NCBI GenBank assembly: GCA_020635855.1
Contig: JACJYZ010000002.1
Span: 620,001-684,000 of the forward strand
Direction of reading: 5' to 3'
Length of the DNA: 64,000 nucleotides
From: Flavobacteriales bacterium
GTDB lineage: Bacteria; Bacteroidota; Bacteroidia; JACJYZ01
The position numbers and the translations under genes are program-made. Positions within the stretch are counted from its first letter, which is position 1. Each line of letters starts with the position of its first letter. Of the stretch, positions 43,629 through 51,655 are shown in pieces. The notes beneath the pieces were generated by a model, which saw only the letters and a program-made list of their open reading frames with translations, was not told where the DNA came from and ran no database searches.

Positions 43629-44696
43629 CTAAAACAACTCCAGCTGGTCCAGTCCCCTGTTCCTGAATGCGGATACGTTCAGCGGTTTCATTTTTCTTCC
43701 TGCCATGTGTTTGCGTCGTGCTACTGCGAACAAGTTGGCGATGGATACCGCCACGGGTCCGTCGCCTTTCATGCGTTTGCCCCACCGGCTGTCGTTCAGT
43801 TGACCTCCATGACAAGCCCTCACCTGGTTCAATACTTTTTCCGCACGATCGGGAAAGTGTTGTTGTACCCAGTCTTCAAACAGGTCTTTGATTGAACCGT
43901 TCAGTCGCACCATGATGTAGGCAGCTGATTGCGCACCGTGGTCAGCAGCGGCTTTGACCAGTTCAGGTATTTCATGGCTGTTCAGTCCGGGTATCACCGG
44001 CGCCACCATCACGTTCACGGGGATGTTATTTGACGTGAGGGTGGAGACAACTTCCAGCCGGCGTTTGGCGGATGCTGTGCGGGGTTCCATGCGCCGGCGC
44101 AGGTCTTCATCCACAGTGGTGAGGCTGATGTTCACGTGCACGAGGTTGTGTTTGTTGAGTTCGGTGAGGAGGTCGAGGTCGCGCAGGATGAGTGCATTCT
44201 TGGTGATGATGCCCACGGGATGACGGTGCTTCAGCAACACTTCCAGCATGCGACGTGTGAGCTTCGTCTTTCGTTCGATGGGCTGGTAGCAGTCGGTATT
44301 GCCCGATAGCATGATGGGGGACACCTTCCACGATTTGCTTTTCAATTGTTTCTCCAGCAGTTCCGGGGCGTTGGGTTTTACGATGATCTTCCGCTCGAAA
44401 TCCACCCCTGCGCTATAGCCCCAATACTGGTGGCTGTTGCGTGCATAGCAGTAGATGCACCCGTGTTCACAGCCCTGGTAAGGATTCATGGAGAGGGCGT
44501 GTCCGATGTCCGGACTGGTCACCTTGTTCACAATCTTTCTCGGCGTTTCCGTGAGGAACTCGGTTTTCGGGTTGATGGTTTCTTCTTCATCCAAACCCTC
44601 CATATGTTCTTTTACATATCGGACGGAGAGAAACGGGTTGTGTGTGTTGAACTGGGCTCCCTGGCCTTTGACGGGATCGCGGTCGGACATGGTCAA
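43629..44696 (-). CDS. PA0069-family radical SAM protein
   Basis: 355 residues. The 4Fe-4S motif is CEHGCIYCYA (C76, C80, C83; CxxxCxxC), followed by the SAM-binding barrel (IMLSGNTDCYQPIE, GIITKNALILRDLDLL, NISLTTVDEDLRR). The family (Rv2578c/PA0069) is widespread and related to spore photoproduct lyase-like repair enzymes, but its substrate is not established. Cytoplasmic. The next element on its upstream side is repeat copy E. Confidence 0.88.
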   Translation of the reverse strand: MTMSDRDPVKGQGAQFNTHNPFLSVRYVKEHMEGLDEEETINPKTEFLTETPRKIVNKVTSPDIGHALSMNPYQGCEHGCIYCYARNSHQYWGYSAGVDFERKIIVKPNAPELLEKQLKSKSWKVSPIMLSGNTDCYQPIERKTKLTRRMLEVLLKHRHPVGIITKNALILRDLDLLTELNKHNLVHVNISLTTVDEDLRRRMEPRTASAKRRLEVVSTLTSNNIPVNVMVAPVIPGLNSHEIPELVKAAADHGAQSAAYIMVRLNGSIKDLFEDWVQQHFPDRAEKVLNQVRACHGGQLNDSRWGKRMKGDGPVAVSIANLFAVARRKHMAGRKMKPLNVSAFRNRGLDQLELF

Positions 44697-44737
44697 AAGT
44701 AAAGAAAGGGGAGATGTAAAAGGGAGAGAAATTGTAG

Positions 44738-44893
44738 CAGCAAGAGCCCTCCTTCGCCAGGGCTACGGCGGACAAGACATACGGTGGGCGTTGTAGTTGC
44801 TCGGGCGGTCACGCATGGATTGTACAGTGAACGCCATTATGATTGGGTAGGGAGGAAGCTTCTGTATGCTGTTGCTGTATGCTCTTGCTGTTT
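44738..44893 (-). repeat. Dispersed intergenic repeat, copy E, with embedded GC-rich repeat
   Basis: AGCAGCAAGAG, then the 30-bp GC-rich repeat (44747-44776), then the core in the orientation of copies F-H (GTGGGCGTTGTAGTTGCTCG, GCATGGATTGTACAGTGAAC, CATTATGATTGGG), then CTGTATGCTGTTGCTGTATG and CTCTTGCTGTTTT. Two repeat families have thus been combined in one element. Confidence 0.78.
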
Positions 44894-44913
44894 TCACCAC
44901 GTGTTCCGGAGCG

Positions 44914-45456
44914 CTAGGTTTTTCCTGTTCCGGTTTTATAGCCTATTTCTTTTCTGGGTTGTTCCGGTTTTTGTAGCAGTTGTTTCAAGATGTCGAAAAT
45001 GTATCTTATGTCTTTGTTGTGCCGGGCGACATGATTTTCCATTTGCTCCAACTTCAGGAGGATGTCCTTGTGCGTCAATGTCAACAGCCGCAATCGGGTA
45101 AAGGTGCGGATAATAAGGATGTTTGCCCCGATGGCCCGGTCGCTGTTCAAAATGCCCGACAACATGGCAACACCTTGTTCCGTAAAGGCGCATGGAGGCT
45201 TTCTTGTTCCACCCCAACTTGATGTTCCATTTTGGAACATCAAGTTTTTAAATTCCTCCTGGCTGAGTTGAAACATGAAATCCGGAGGAAAGCGTTTCAT
45301 GTTACGTTTTACGGCTTTATTCAGATGGCCTGTCGGTACACCATACAGTTCTGCGAGGTCGCGGTCAAGCATCACCTTCTGGTCGCGGATGATATGGATC
45401 TTGCTCATGATCACTTCGTCTGGTACTGTGTGTTTAGCTAAGCTTTTTGACATCAT
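44914..45456 (-). CDS. ORF6N-domain protein 1
   Basis: 180 residues from the paired Met codons at 45456/45453; upstream codons have no support. The ORF6N domain fills residues 15-110: IHIIRDQKVMLDRDLAELYG, VKRNMKRFPPDFMFQLSQEE and CAFTEQGVAMLSGILNSDRA. The C-terminal 65 residues are a coiled coil (ILLKLEQMENHVARHNKDI). ORF6N proteins occur in phages, NCLDV and bacterial accessory DNA as putative DNA-binding antirepressor-like regulators. It lies between repeat copies E and F on the same strand as a second ORF6N gene. Confidence 0.85.
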   Translation of the reverse strand: MMSKSLAKHTVPDEVIMSKIHIIRDQKVMLDRDLAELYGVPTGHLNKAVKRNMKRFPPDFMFQLSQEEFKNLMFQNGTSSWGGTRKPPCAFTEQGVAMLSGILNSDRAIGANILIIRTFTRLRLLTLTHKDILLKLEQMENHVARHNKDIRYIFDILKQLLQKPEQPRKEIGYKTGTGKT

Positions 45457-45574
45457 TCTCAGGTGATCTATCTGTTGGATTGCTTTTTGACAAATCTGGA
45501 TATTCCAGGTGAAGAAACCGGACGAAAGCAATGCCGGAAGTTGCAGATGTAATGTTGAACGGCTGTTTATCCGT

Positions 45575-45686
45575 AACAGCATACAGTGGGCGTTGTAGTT
45601 GCTCGGGCGTTCGGGCATAGATTGTACAATGAAACGCATTTATGATTGGGTTGGAAGGGAGCTACTCTTGCCCTTGCTGTATGCTC
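45575..45686 (-). repeat. Dispersed intergenic repeat, copy F
   Basis: AACAGCATACAGTGGGCGTT, GCTCGGGCGTTCGGGCATAG, GAAACGCATTTATGATTGGG and CTACTCTTGCCCTTGCTGTA. Its right end provides the last eight codons of ORF6N protein 2 (stop at 45662). Confidence 0.8.
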
Positions 45687-46177
45687 AATTCATACCCCAT
45701 GGATTTTCGTTCGGGTAATGGAGGGGTCATCAACTTTCTAAGGGCATCAAAGACAAAACTGAATTGTTTGTCGTAGGCCTTTTCCATTTCCTCCAATTTC
45801 TTTGCCAGCTCGTTGTGGGTGGCAAGCCATTCCCTTAGTTTGACGAATGCCCTCACTACATGGATGCTGGCTTCAACAGCGGTTTGACTGTTCAGCACAC
45901 CGGCCAGCATCACCGCCCCATGCTCGGTGAAAGCATAGGGCAAATGCGAGGAATATTTCAACTTCCGGAGGTGGTCGCAATTTGCGACCACCTCGGATTT
46001 TTCTTCCGGGTTCAGCTGGAACATAAAGTCTGCAGGAAAACGATGGATGTTTCGTTTTACCTGTTCATTCAGTCGTTTCGTGGGTACACCATACACGTCT
46101 GCGAGGTCTGTATCCAACATTACCCTATGCCCCCGGATGAAAAGAATAGCGCGGTCCATGTTTCCTGCAGGTAGCAT
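45662..46177 (-). CDS. ORF6N-domain protein 2
   Basis: 171 residues from the Met codon at 46177 (or 165 from 46159); the open frame to 46288 adds sequence without domain features. The ORF6N domain: ILFIRGHRVMLDTDLADVYG, VKRNIHRFPADFMFQLNPEE, YAFTEHGAVMLAGVLNSQTA, then VVRAFVKLREWLATHNELAK and a coiled helix. About half identical in the domain to ORF6N protein 1, so the two are paralogues. Its final residues (LSIQQGQE) are translated from repeat copy F. Confidence 0.85.
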   Translation of the reverse strand: MLPAGNMDRAILFIRGHRVMLDTDLADVYGVPTKRLNEQVKRNIHRFPADFMFQLNPEEKSEVVANCDHLRKLKYSSHLPYAFTEHGAVMLAGVLNSQTAVEASIHVVRAFVKLREWLATHNELAKKLEEMEKAYDKQFSFVFDALRKLMTPPLPERKSMGYELSIQQGQE

Positions 46178-46299
46178 AATTGTTGATGCATTGAATGGAT
46201 AATATTCGGATGGTATGCTGTGCGTCCTCCTGGCAAGCCAATATATCCCAAAAGTTTTTTCAAAAGGTTGCGAGGTAAGAATGTGCATGACATTTTCTC

Positions 46300-46440
46300 A
46301 GCATACAGCATACAGCATACAGCATACAGCATACAGTGGGCGTTGTAGTTGCTCGGGTGTTCGGGCATGGATTGTACAGTGAAACGCATTTATGATTGGG
46401 TTGGGAAAAAGCTACTCTTGCACTTGCCGTTGCTCTTGCT
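46300..46440 (-). repeat. Dispersed intergenic repeat, copy G
   Basis: Five heptamer units (GCATACA), then the core GTGGGCGTTGTAGTTGCTCG, GTTCGGGCATGG, GTACAGTGAAACGCATTTAT, then CTACTCTTGCACTTGCCGTT and GCTCTTGCT. Core nearly identical to copies F and H. Confidence 0.8.
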
Positions 46441-46443
46441 CAT

Positions 46444-46480
46444 AAAAAAAGGCCACCTGTTTACAGGCAGCCTTTTTTTA
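46444..46480. terminator. Bidirectional intrinsic terminator
   Basis: AAAAAAAGGC...CCTG (46444-46459) pairs with CAGG...GCCTTTTTTT (46464-46480), with a short loop and A/T tracts on both sides. It lies 16 bases past the stop of the gene ending at 46496 on the minus strand, next to repeat copy G. Confidence 0.8.
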
Positions 46481-46495
46481 TGAGCAATGCTGATC

Positions 46496-47749
46496 TTAGT
46501 GTGAGATCACCAGTTTTTCTTTCTGGATGTTCACGCCGTCGTACACCGACAGGAAGTAAACGCCTGCAGGAACAGAAGCCACATCCAGTGTAAGGCTGTT
46601 GGAACCCGCATCTACCACCTGTTCTTTTGTAATCATGGCTTTGCCAATCATATCAAAAAGTTGGATGGTGCAGTTCACCTGTTCGGGTGTGTTGATGGTC
46701 ACCGTTACATTCTGGTTGGCCGGGTTTGGGTTGGCTTTTACCTCGAACTGAGCGGCGTCGATTGTGATGACCGCGTTCGGATCGGTTTCAACCGTTTTCT
46801 GTGCACAACCGGATTTGTACGGAGCATTCAGGATGCAGTACCTGGAAGGACCTGCGCCGCAGTCGTTCACCGAGCGAACATATACATGCAGTGTGGTTCC
46901 GTTCTGCACATCGAATACACCATTGGTGGCTGTCCACGAGGAATTGTTGTAGGACATTTCGAATCCGTATCCGTTGGCCGGGTTTTGCATCACAAACCTG
47001 ACAATACAACCGCCGTTGAGGTTGGTGGAGGTGTAGTTGGGTTGTGCGGTGGGCGGGCTGGATGTCCTGGGAATGCTTACCGTGGTGGGTGCGGAGTAGA
47101 GGCTGCACTGCGGGATTTGGTAGCGCACCGTTACATTCACGTTTCCGTTCCAGGAAGGCGAGCATTGGATGGAATTGCTGGTACCGTTGCTTGCTCCCAT
47201 GTATGCGTTGGTTGCAGACCATGCATAGGTAACGTTGTATGGGTAATCCGTGGGTACGCCGGCCGGTGTGGATACCGGGTAGCTACCGCTGTTGTTCGTA
47301 CACAAAGATTGGGGGGTGTAGATGATCCCGGGCGTGGTTTGGAAACCGATCTTGATATCATCGATCGTCCGGGTTTTGGTCCCGGTGAAAGGGAAATTGA
47401 GATAGCCCCACGTGTATTCTACCTGAACCCAGCCGGTAGCACCGTTGGTGGTTGTCCAGGTGACGGCCTGGTTCTTTTCGCTGATACTGGGTGTTGAGTA
47501 TGGCGTTTCGTATGTATAGGTAATGGTATTGGTTCCCGTAGATGTAAATACGCCGTTTGCGCTGCACGTCCATTTGATCTGTTTGACCCACTCACCTAAT
47601 CCGTCGGCGGTTACTTCACTTAAATAGGTGACAGTGGATCCCGGACAAACGTTTTTCGCGCTGGGATTGCTTATCAAAGAAATATCAAATGCGAATGCGT
47701 GCGTGACTGCCATAAACAGCAGACATGTAAGTGTCTTTAAGTGTTTCAT
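46496..47749 (-). CDS. Secreted protein with T9SS signal, unknown function
   Basis: 417 residues. Signal peptide to about residue 20 (THAFA). The body is beta-rich and Thr/Ser/Asn-rich with repeated Ig/PKD-like features (VCPGSTVTYLSEV, TYAWSATNAYMG, VNVTVRYQIPQCS), and six to eight Cys that probably form disulfides. The T9SS domain (FEVKANPNPANQNVTVTI, GVYFLSVYD) ends in KLVISH. No enzyme motif. Monocistronic with a strong terminator. Confidence 0.7.
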   Translation of the reverse strand: MKHLKTLTCLLFMAVTHAFAFDISLISNPSAKNVCPGSTVTYLSEVTADGLGEWVKQIKWTCSANGVFTSTGTNTITYTYETPYSTPSISEKNQAVTWTTTNGATGWVQVEYTWGYLNFPFTGTKTRTIDDIKIGFQTTPGIIYTPQSLCTNNSGSYPVSTPAGVPTDYPYNVTYAWSATNAYMGASNGTSNSIQCSPSWNGNVNVTVRYQIPQCSLYSAPTTVSIPRTSSPPTAQPNYTSTNLNGGCIVRFVMQNPANGYGFEMSYNNSSWTATNGVFDVQNGTTLHVYVRSVNDCGAGPSRYCILNAPYKSGCAQKTVETDPNAVITIDAAQFEVKANPNPANQNVTVTINTPEQVNCTIQLFDMIGKAMITKEQVVDAGSNSLTLDVASVPAGVYFLSVYDGVNIQKEKLVISH

Positions 47750-47945
47750 TGTAATAAGATTTTATGGCTCATTTCAGATGAGCGGCTGTTGCATCTTGTG
47801 GGGATGCAAATCCCGCTATGCCGCTTCCGGCGCCTTATGCAGACATTGCATAGCAAAGGTACATACAAGAGGTGCTGGTACTTTTCGCTATTATGTGAAC
47901 GCGGCCATCAAGTGAGCGAGTGATGAAAATGGGGAAGTGAATGAT

Positions 47946-48070
47946 GCAGCATACAGCATACAGCATACAGTGGGCGTTGTAGTTCTCGGGCGTTCGGGCA
48001 TGGATTGTACAGTGAAACGCATTTATGATTGGGTTGGGGGGAAGCTACTCTTGCTCTTGCCGTTGCTCTT
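47946..48070 (-). repeat. Dispersed intergenic repeat, copy H
   Basis: Three heptamer units, core GTGGGCGTTGTAGTTCTCGG (one TGC triplet deleted relative to F and G), GCGTTCGGGCATGGATTGTA, CGCATTTATGATTGGG, then CTACTCTTGCTCTTGCCGTT. It directly abuts the end of the beta-helix gene. Confidence 0.8.
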
Positions 48071-48080
48071 TTCGTTTGGT

Positions 48081-49832
48081 TTATTCCCGCTTTATTATCC
48101 GGAAGTACTGTGTTCCTATCCGGATGAAATAGATGCCTTCGGGGAGACCATTCAGGTGAATGCATTTGCAGGCGTTGTGTTTGGTTCGGATGAGTAGTCG
48201 CCCGGTTCCGTCACGCACTTCGATATCGGCGGGAAGTACGTTCTGACCATCGGAACTTATGTACACAACATTTTCGGCCGGGTTCGGGAACAGCCTGATC
48301 CGGTTTCTGTTCGGGCCTGGATTTACGGATGTATGCACATTGGTGGAGCAAACGGTGTACATGCCGGACGTAAAACGATCTTTTGCCGGAATACCCAGCT
48401 GGTTATAAGGTGCAGGTGTGCCGATGGAGGGCCATGTGTAAAGTGGAGGATAAAATTCCGGATAGGATTTCAGGTAGTATGAGCTGTCCGGAAGGTTTGA
48501 GGTGTTGGTGGGTGTGATCGTGCCACGTACATTGTTGCCGTATTCCAGATGACCTGCTCCGTTGAGTGCATATTGACCTTTCAGGAAACCGGTGTTTGTG
48601 ATCTCGTTGCCCACGAAATTCTGGTAGTTGCTCGGAGGATTGTTGTTCATCACAAGGCCGTACAATTCGGCCCGGTTGCGAAAAAAAGTGTTGTAAGGGC
48701 CGTTGATGCCATGCGAATCGTCGATAACGATGTTCTGAATGATGTTGCTTTCGAAGAGATTGGCGTATGCGTAGTTTCCATGCAAGACGGCGTCTCCGGA
48801 TGCGTTGTCGGGAAACGGGAACTGGTCCCAATTCGGGTTCAGGGAATAGTTATACCCAACCACATTGCCGTTGGAGCCTGCCTGCAACAACATTGCATGG
48901 CGCAGAAAATTGAAGATGTTGTTTTGCACCAGGCATTCTCCCGATGTATATTCCAGCACCACCCCATATCCGCGCCCACCTTCTCCGTAGTCAAAGGCAT
49001 GATGGAAGTAGCATCCGCTGACCAGCACGTTGGATGAGGCTGAAATGTTGATGTGCGCGTAATTGGCCTTGTCGCTTTCCAACCCCGCTACCCAACATTT
49101 CACAGCATAGGTGAATTGAATGTTCGATGTTTGGCCGGTTGTAACATCCATCCGCTCGATGCGGAAGCATTCAAATCCAGCATACCGTGCGGGGAGCATC
49201 TTGATCATCCGGGGATGTTCGGAAAGTGCATAACTTTTTCGCAACGGACTGTCAAGATGGATGCGGGTACTGTCTATTGACAGGATCCGGACGATCTGTC
49301 CGACCGAGCCATACGCCCAGGATGAAGTGACAAGGGAACTGTCGTTCTGAACAATGCGGATGTAGTCTCCGGGTGCCAGTCCTGCAACGTTGTCGACGGA
49401 AATGAAACTGCTGTCTTTCTCCGCAGGTTGCGTGAAAAACGCATGCACTTCCGATAAATAGCCCTGTACAGTGAAAAGATCCTGGTTGTTGCCCGCAAGG
49501 TTGAATCTTAAACAGGTGGAGTCGGAGGAGGCGCCCCTGATTACCACGCTGTCGGGTATGGTGAATGCGGATGTGAACAGGTAGGTGCCCTCGGGGAAAT
49601 AGATCACGCCGCTGTGTCCTCCCAACGACTGGATGGCATGTTGCAATGCTGAATTGTTTACGGTAACGCTATCGCCGGTTCCGCCGAAGGAGGTGATGCT
49701 CACCAATCTGCCGTAGGATGGGATGTTTCCCCGGAATCCCGCCAGGTTCCATTGCACCCTGCGCGACGCAGGGATGATCTGTGCCCCGCAGGACAGGGAG
49801 AAGAACAAGAGGAATGTGATGATCCTGTACAT
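48081..49832 (-). CDS. Secreted right-handed beta-helix protein (pectate-lyase-3-like) with T9SS signal
   Basis: 583 residues. The signal peptide ends SCGAQ. The start ITSFGGTGDSVTVNNSALQH with SGVIYFPEGTYLFTS is the typical entry of pectate-lyase-superfamily-3 beta helices. A long run of Asn-rich coils follows (VLVSGCYFHHAF, CLVQNNIFNFLRHAMLLQ, NLFESNIIQNIVIDDSHG). The C terminus is a T9SS domain (RLFPNPAENVVYIS, GIYFIRIG). Probably an extracellular polysaccharide-binding or -cleaving protein. Catalytic residues cannot be assigned. Confidence 0.8.
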   Translation of the reverse strand: MYRIITFLLFFSLSCGAQIIPASRRVQWNLAGFRGNIPSYGRLVSITSFGGTGDSVTVNNSALQHAIQSLGGHSGVIYFPEGTYLFTSAFTIPDSVVIRGASSDSTCLRFNLAGNNQDLFTVQGYLSEVHAFFTQPAEKDSSFISVDNVAGLAPGDYIRIVQNDSSLVTSSWAYGSVGQIVRILSIDSTRIHLDSPLRKSYALSEHPRMIKMLPARYAGFECFRIERMDVTTGQTSNIQFTYAVKCWVAGLESDKANYAHINISASSNVLVSGCYFHHAFDYGEGGRGYGVVLEYTSGECLVQNNIFNFLRHAMLLQAGSNGNVVGYNYSLNPNWDQFPFPDNASGDAVLHGNYAYANLFESNIIQNIVIDDSHGINGPYNTFFRNRAELYGLVMNNNPPSNYQNFVGNEITNTGFLKGQYALNGAGHLEYGNNVRGTITPTNTSNLPDSSYYLKSYPEFYPPLYTWPSIGTPAPYNQLGIPAKDRFTSGMYTVCSTNVHTSVNPGPNRNRIRLFPNPAENVVYISSDGQNVLPADIEVRDGTGRLLIRTKHNACKCIHLNGLPEGIYFIRIGTQYFRIIKRE

Positions 49833-49891
49833 GGTTGTTCGTTTGGATCAACATGTCTTCGGATGCTTATTTAAAGTTACGGAATTATTTA

Positions 49892-49997
49892 TGGCAAGGG
49901 CAAGCGTATTCCCCTCCAACCCAAATCTTAAAGGCGTCTATCTGTACAACCCATGCCCGAACGCCCAAGCGACCACAACGCCTACTCTTGCTCTTTC
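49892..49997 (+). repeat. Dispersed intergenic repeat, copy I
   Basis: GGCAAGGGCAAGCG, CCCCTCCAACCCAAATC, GGCGTCT facing GAACGCC with ATGCCC between, then GCGACCACAACGCCTACTCT and TGCTCTT. Orientation as in copies B-D. It has the core features of E-H (reverse complement) and so links the two subsets. Confidence 0.75.
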
Positions 49998-50122
49998 AAT
50001 CGTATATCCCGGTCTTTTGTAAACCCGGATATTCTGTTCATGAACTTGCCTGTTACTTCCTGTCATCGGTGAAATAAATTTCAGGATTGAACCTATCCTA
50101 ATTTCACCAACAATCAATCATC

Positions 50123-50917
50123 ATGAAAACAAAACTTTGGATTTCCGGTATCATGCTTGCATTTGCAGGAATGGCGCAGGTGCATGCCCAGGACTATACC
50201 ATTAAGAATATCATTAATGGGAATACATCAACCTATTACGATTACACCACCATCAAGGACAATGGCGGGACTTACCGCGGCGGACTTCTCTATAAAAAGA
50301 GCACTTCCTACCCGCAATACGGAACAACCGGTGATTTTACGCTGTATTCCAAAAACTCGCCCCTTACTCTTTCCACCAGTGATGGCAGCCGCATATCCCT
50401 CAATCCCAATGGCGGAAATGTGGGCATTGGAACGTTCTCTCCATCTTATCCCCTGGATGTGGTGGGCGTTGCCAACCTGATCAAAGGGTATTACGGGGTG
50501 GCGCTTCGTGTAAACAGTGCAGAGGCATTGTGGTACAACGGTACCTATTTCAGCTGGGGTTATGATGGAAGCTACAACTACTTTGCCGACCCCATCACGA
50601 TTGGTACCACATCCAATCCGGGTGCCTATAAACTGGCTGTGAAGGGAAAGATCCGTGCCGAGGAAATCGTGGTGGAGACGGGCTGGGCCGATTACGTTTT
50701 TAAGAAAGATTACAAGCTGCGTACGCTTCCGGAAGTGGAGTCATTCATCTCTGAACACGGTCACCTGCCCGATGTTCCTTCCGCAGAAGAAGTGCAGAAG
50801 AACGGAGCCAGCCTGGGAGAGATCAATACCAAACTGCTGCAGAAGATCGAAGAGATGACGTTATACATGATCGAGATGCAGAAGGAAATTGAAGCACTCA
50901 AATCCGCAAAACAGTAA
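50123..50917 (+). CDS. Secreted tail-fibre-like protein with C-terminal coiled coil
   Basis: 264 residues. The signal peptide ends HAQ. A beta-rich N-terminal part with GNVGIGTFSPSYPLDVVG and KLAVKGKIRAEEIVVE is followed by WADYVFKKDYKLRTLPEVES and HGHLPDVPSAEEV, then a C-terminal helix. This is the standard architecture of Bacteroidota proteins annotated as tail-fibre or peptidase S74-related, which trimerise through the final coiled coil (INTKLLQKIEEMTLYMIEMQ). The autoproteolytic S74 domain itself is not evident. 3 bases from the next gene. Confidence 0.72.
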   Translation: MKTKLWISGIMLAFAGMAQVHAQDYTIKNIINGNTSTYYDYTTIKDNGGTYRGGLLYKKSTSYPQYGTTGDFTLYSKNSPLTLSTSDGSRISLNPNGGNVGIGTFSPSYPLDVVGVANLIKGYYGVALRVNSAEALWYNGTYFSWGYDGSYNYFADPITIGTTSNPGAYKLAVKGKIRAEEIVVETGWADYVFKKDYKLRTLPEVESFISEHGHLPDVPSAEEVQKNGASLGEINTKLLQKIEEMTLYMIEMQKEIEALKSAKQ

Positions 50918-50920
50918 GCC

Positions 50921-51655
50921 ATGAGAAGAATCATACTTTGTGCGCTGATGCTCTATGCGGCAGGTGCACAGGCGCAGTTCAACAGGCTCTACAGCGGCGA
51001 TGCGTCCCAGATTGATCAGGCCGTGTCCGCCTATATGTCGGCCAACAACATCAAGGGCTTTTCCGTGGCGGCGGTCAAGAATGGCAACATCGTTTATATC
51101 AAAGGATACGGCAAGTCGGATGTGGCCAATAACATCAACGCCGACGAATGTACATTGTACCGCATCGGTTCGATGTCGAAATTCATCACCTCCGTATTGG
51201 CCAACCAGTTGTTTGAAATGGGTTACATGTCACCCGATGATGATATCCGGACCTATGTTCCGGAGTTCCCTGACAAGGGCAAAACGATCACCGTCGGCGA
51301 CCTGCTGTCCCACACGGGGTGTATCCAGGACAACAGCTCCACGAATACGTCGTACATGAATGCCAATCTCTCGTACAATCCCATTGCGGCGCTTGATATC
51401 TTCAAAGATCAGCCTTTGCTGGGATCATGTACGGTCGGAGGCAGCATCGGTAATTATTCCAACTGGGGTTATGACCTGCTCGGAGCGGTCATTGAGCGGG
51501 CCGGCGGAGAGCCGTATGAGGCCCAATTGTATAACCGCATCATCAAACCGTTGAACCTGGAAATGTTGCAACCCGAATACTTCTGGAGTGTGCGTCTTAA
51601 AACAAATCCGGACAAAAGGCGATCTAATTTAAGTCATAGATTTAACATTTGCTGA
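50921..51655 (+). pseudogene. Serine beta-lactamase-like hydrolase, 3' end lost at an IS junction
   Basis: Signal peptide to about residue 19, then a class C beta-lactamase/D-aminopeptidase-like fold: VSAYMSANNIKGFSVAAVKN, catalytic S-x-x-K in GSMSKFITSVLANQ, VGDLLSHTG, and YSN of the second motif in IGNYSNWGYDLLG. Homologous sequence stops at about residue 222 (PEYFWS); the remaining 21 codons are read inside the IS left end. The HTG/KTG-containing C-terminal part (another 150 residues or more) is missing and is not present on the far side of the IS. Probably inactive. Confidence 0.85.

Noticed and set aside
46661..47497. 278-residue plus-strand frame opposite a T9SS protein gene
   Set aside because: Composition is that of a shadow frame, and the minus strand has a signal peptide, T9SS domain and terminator.
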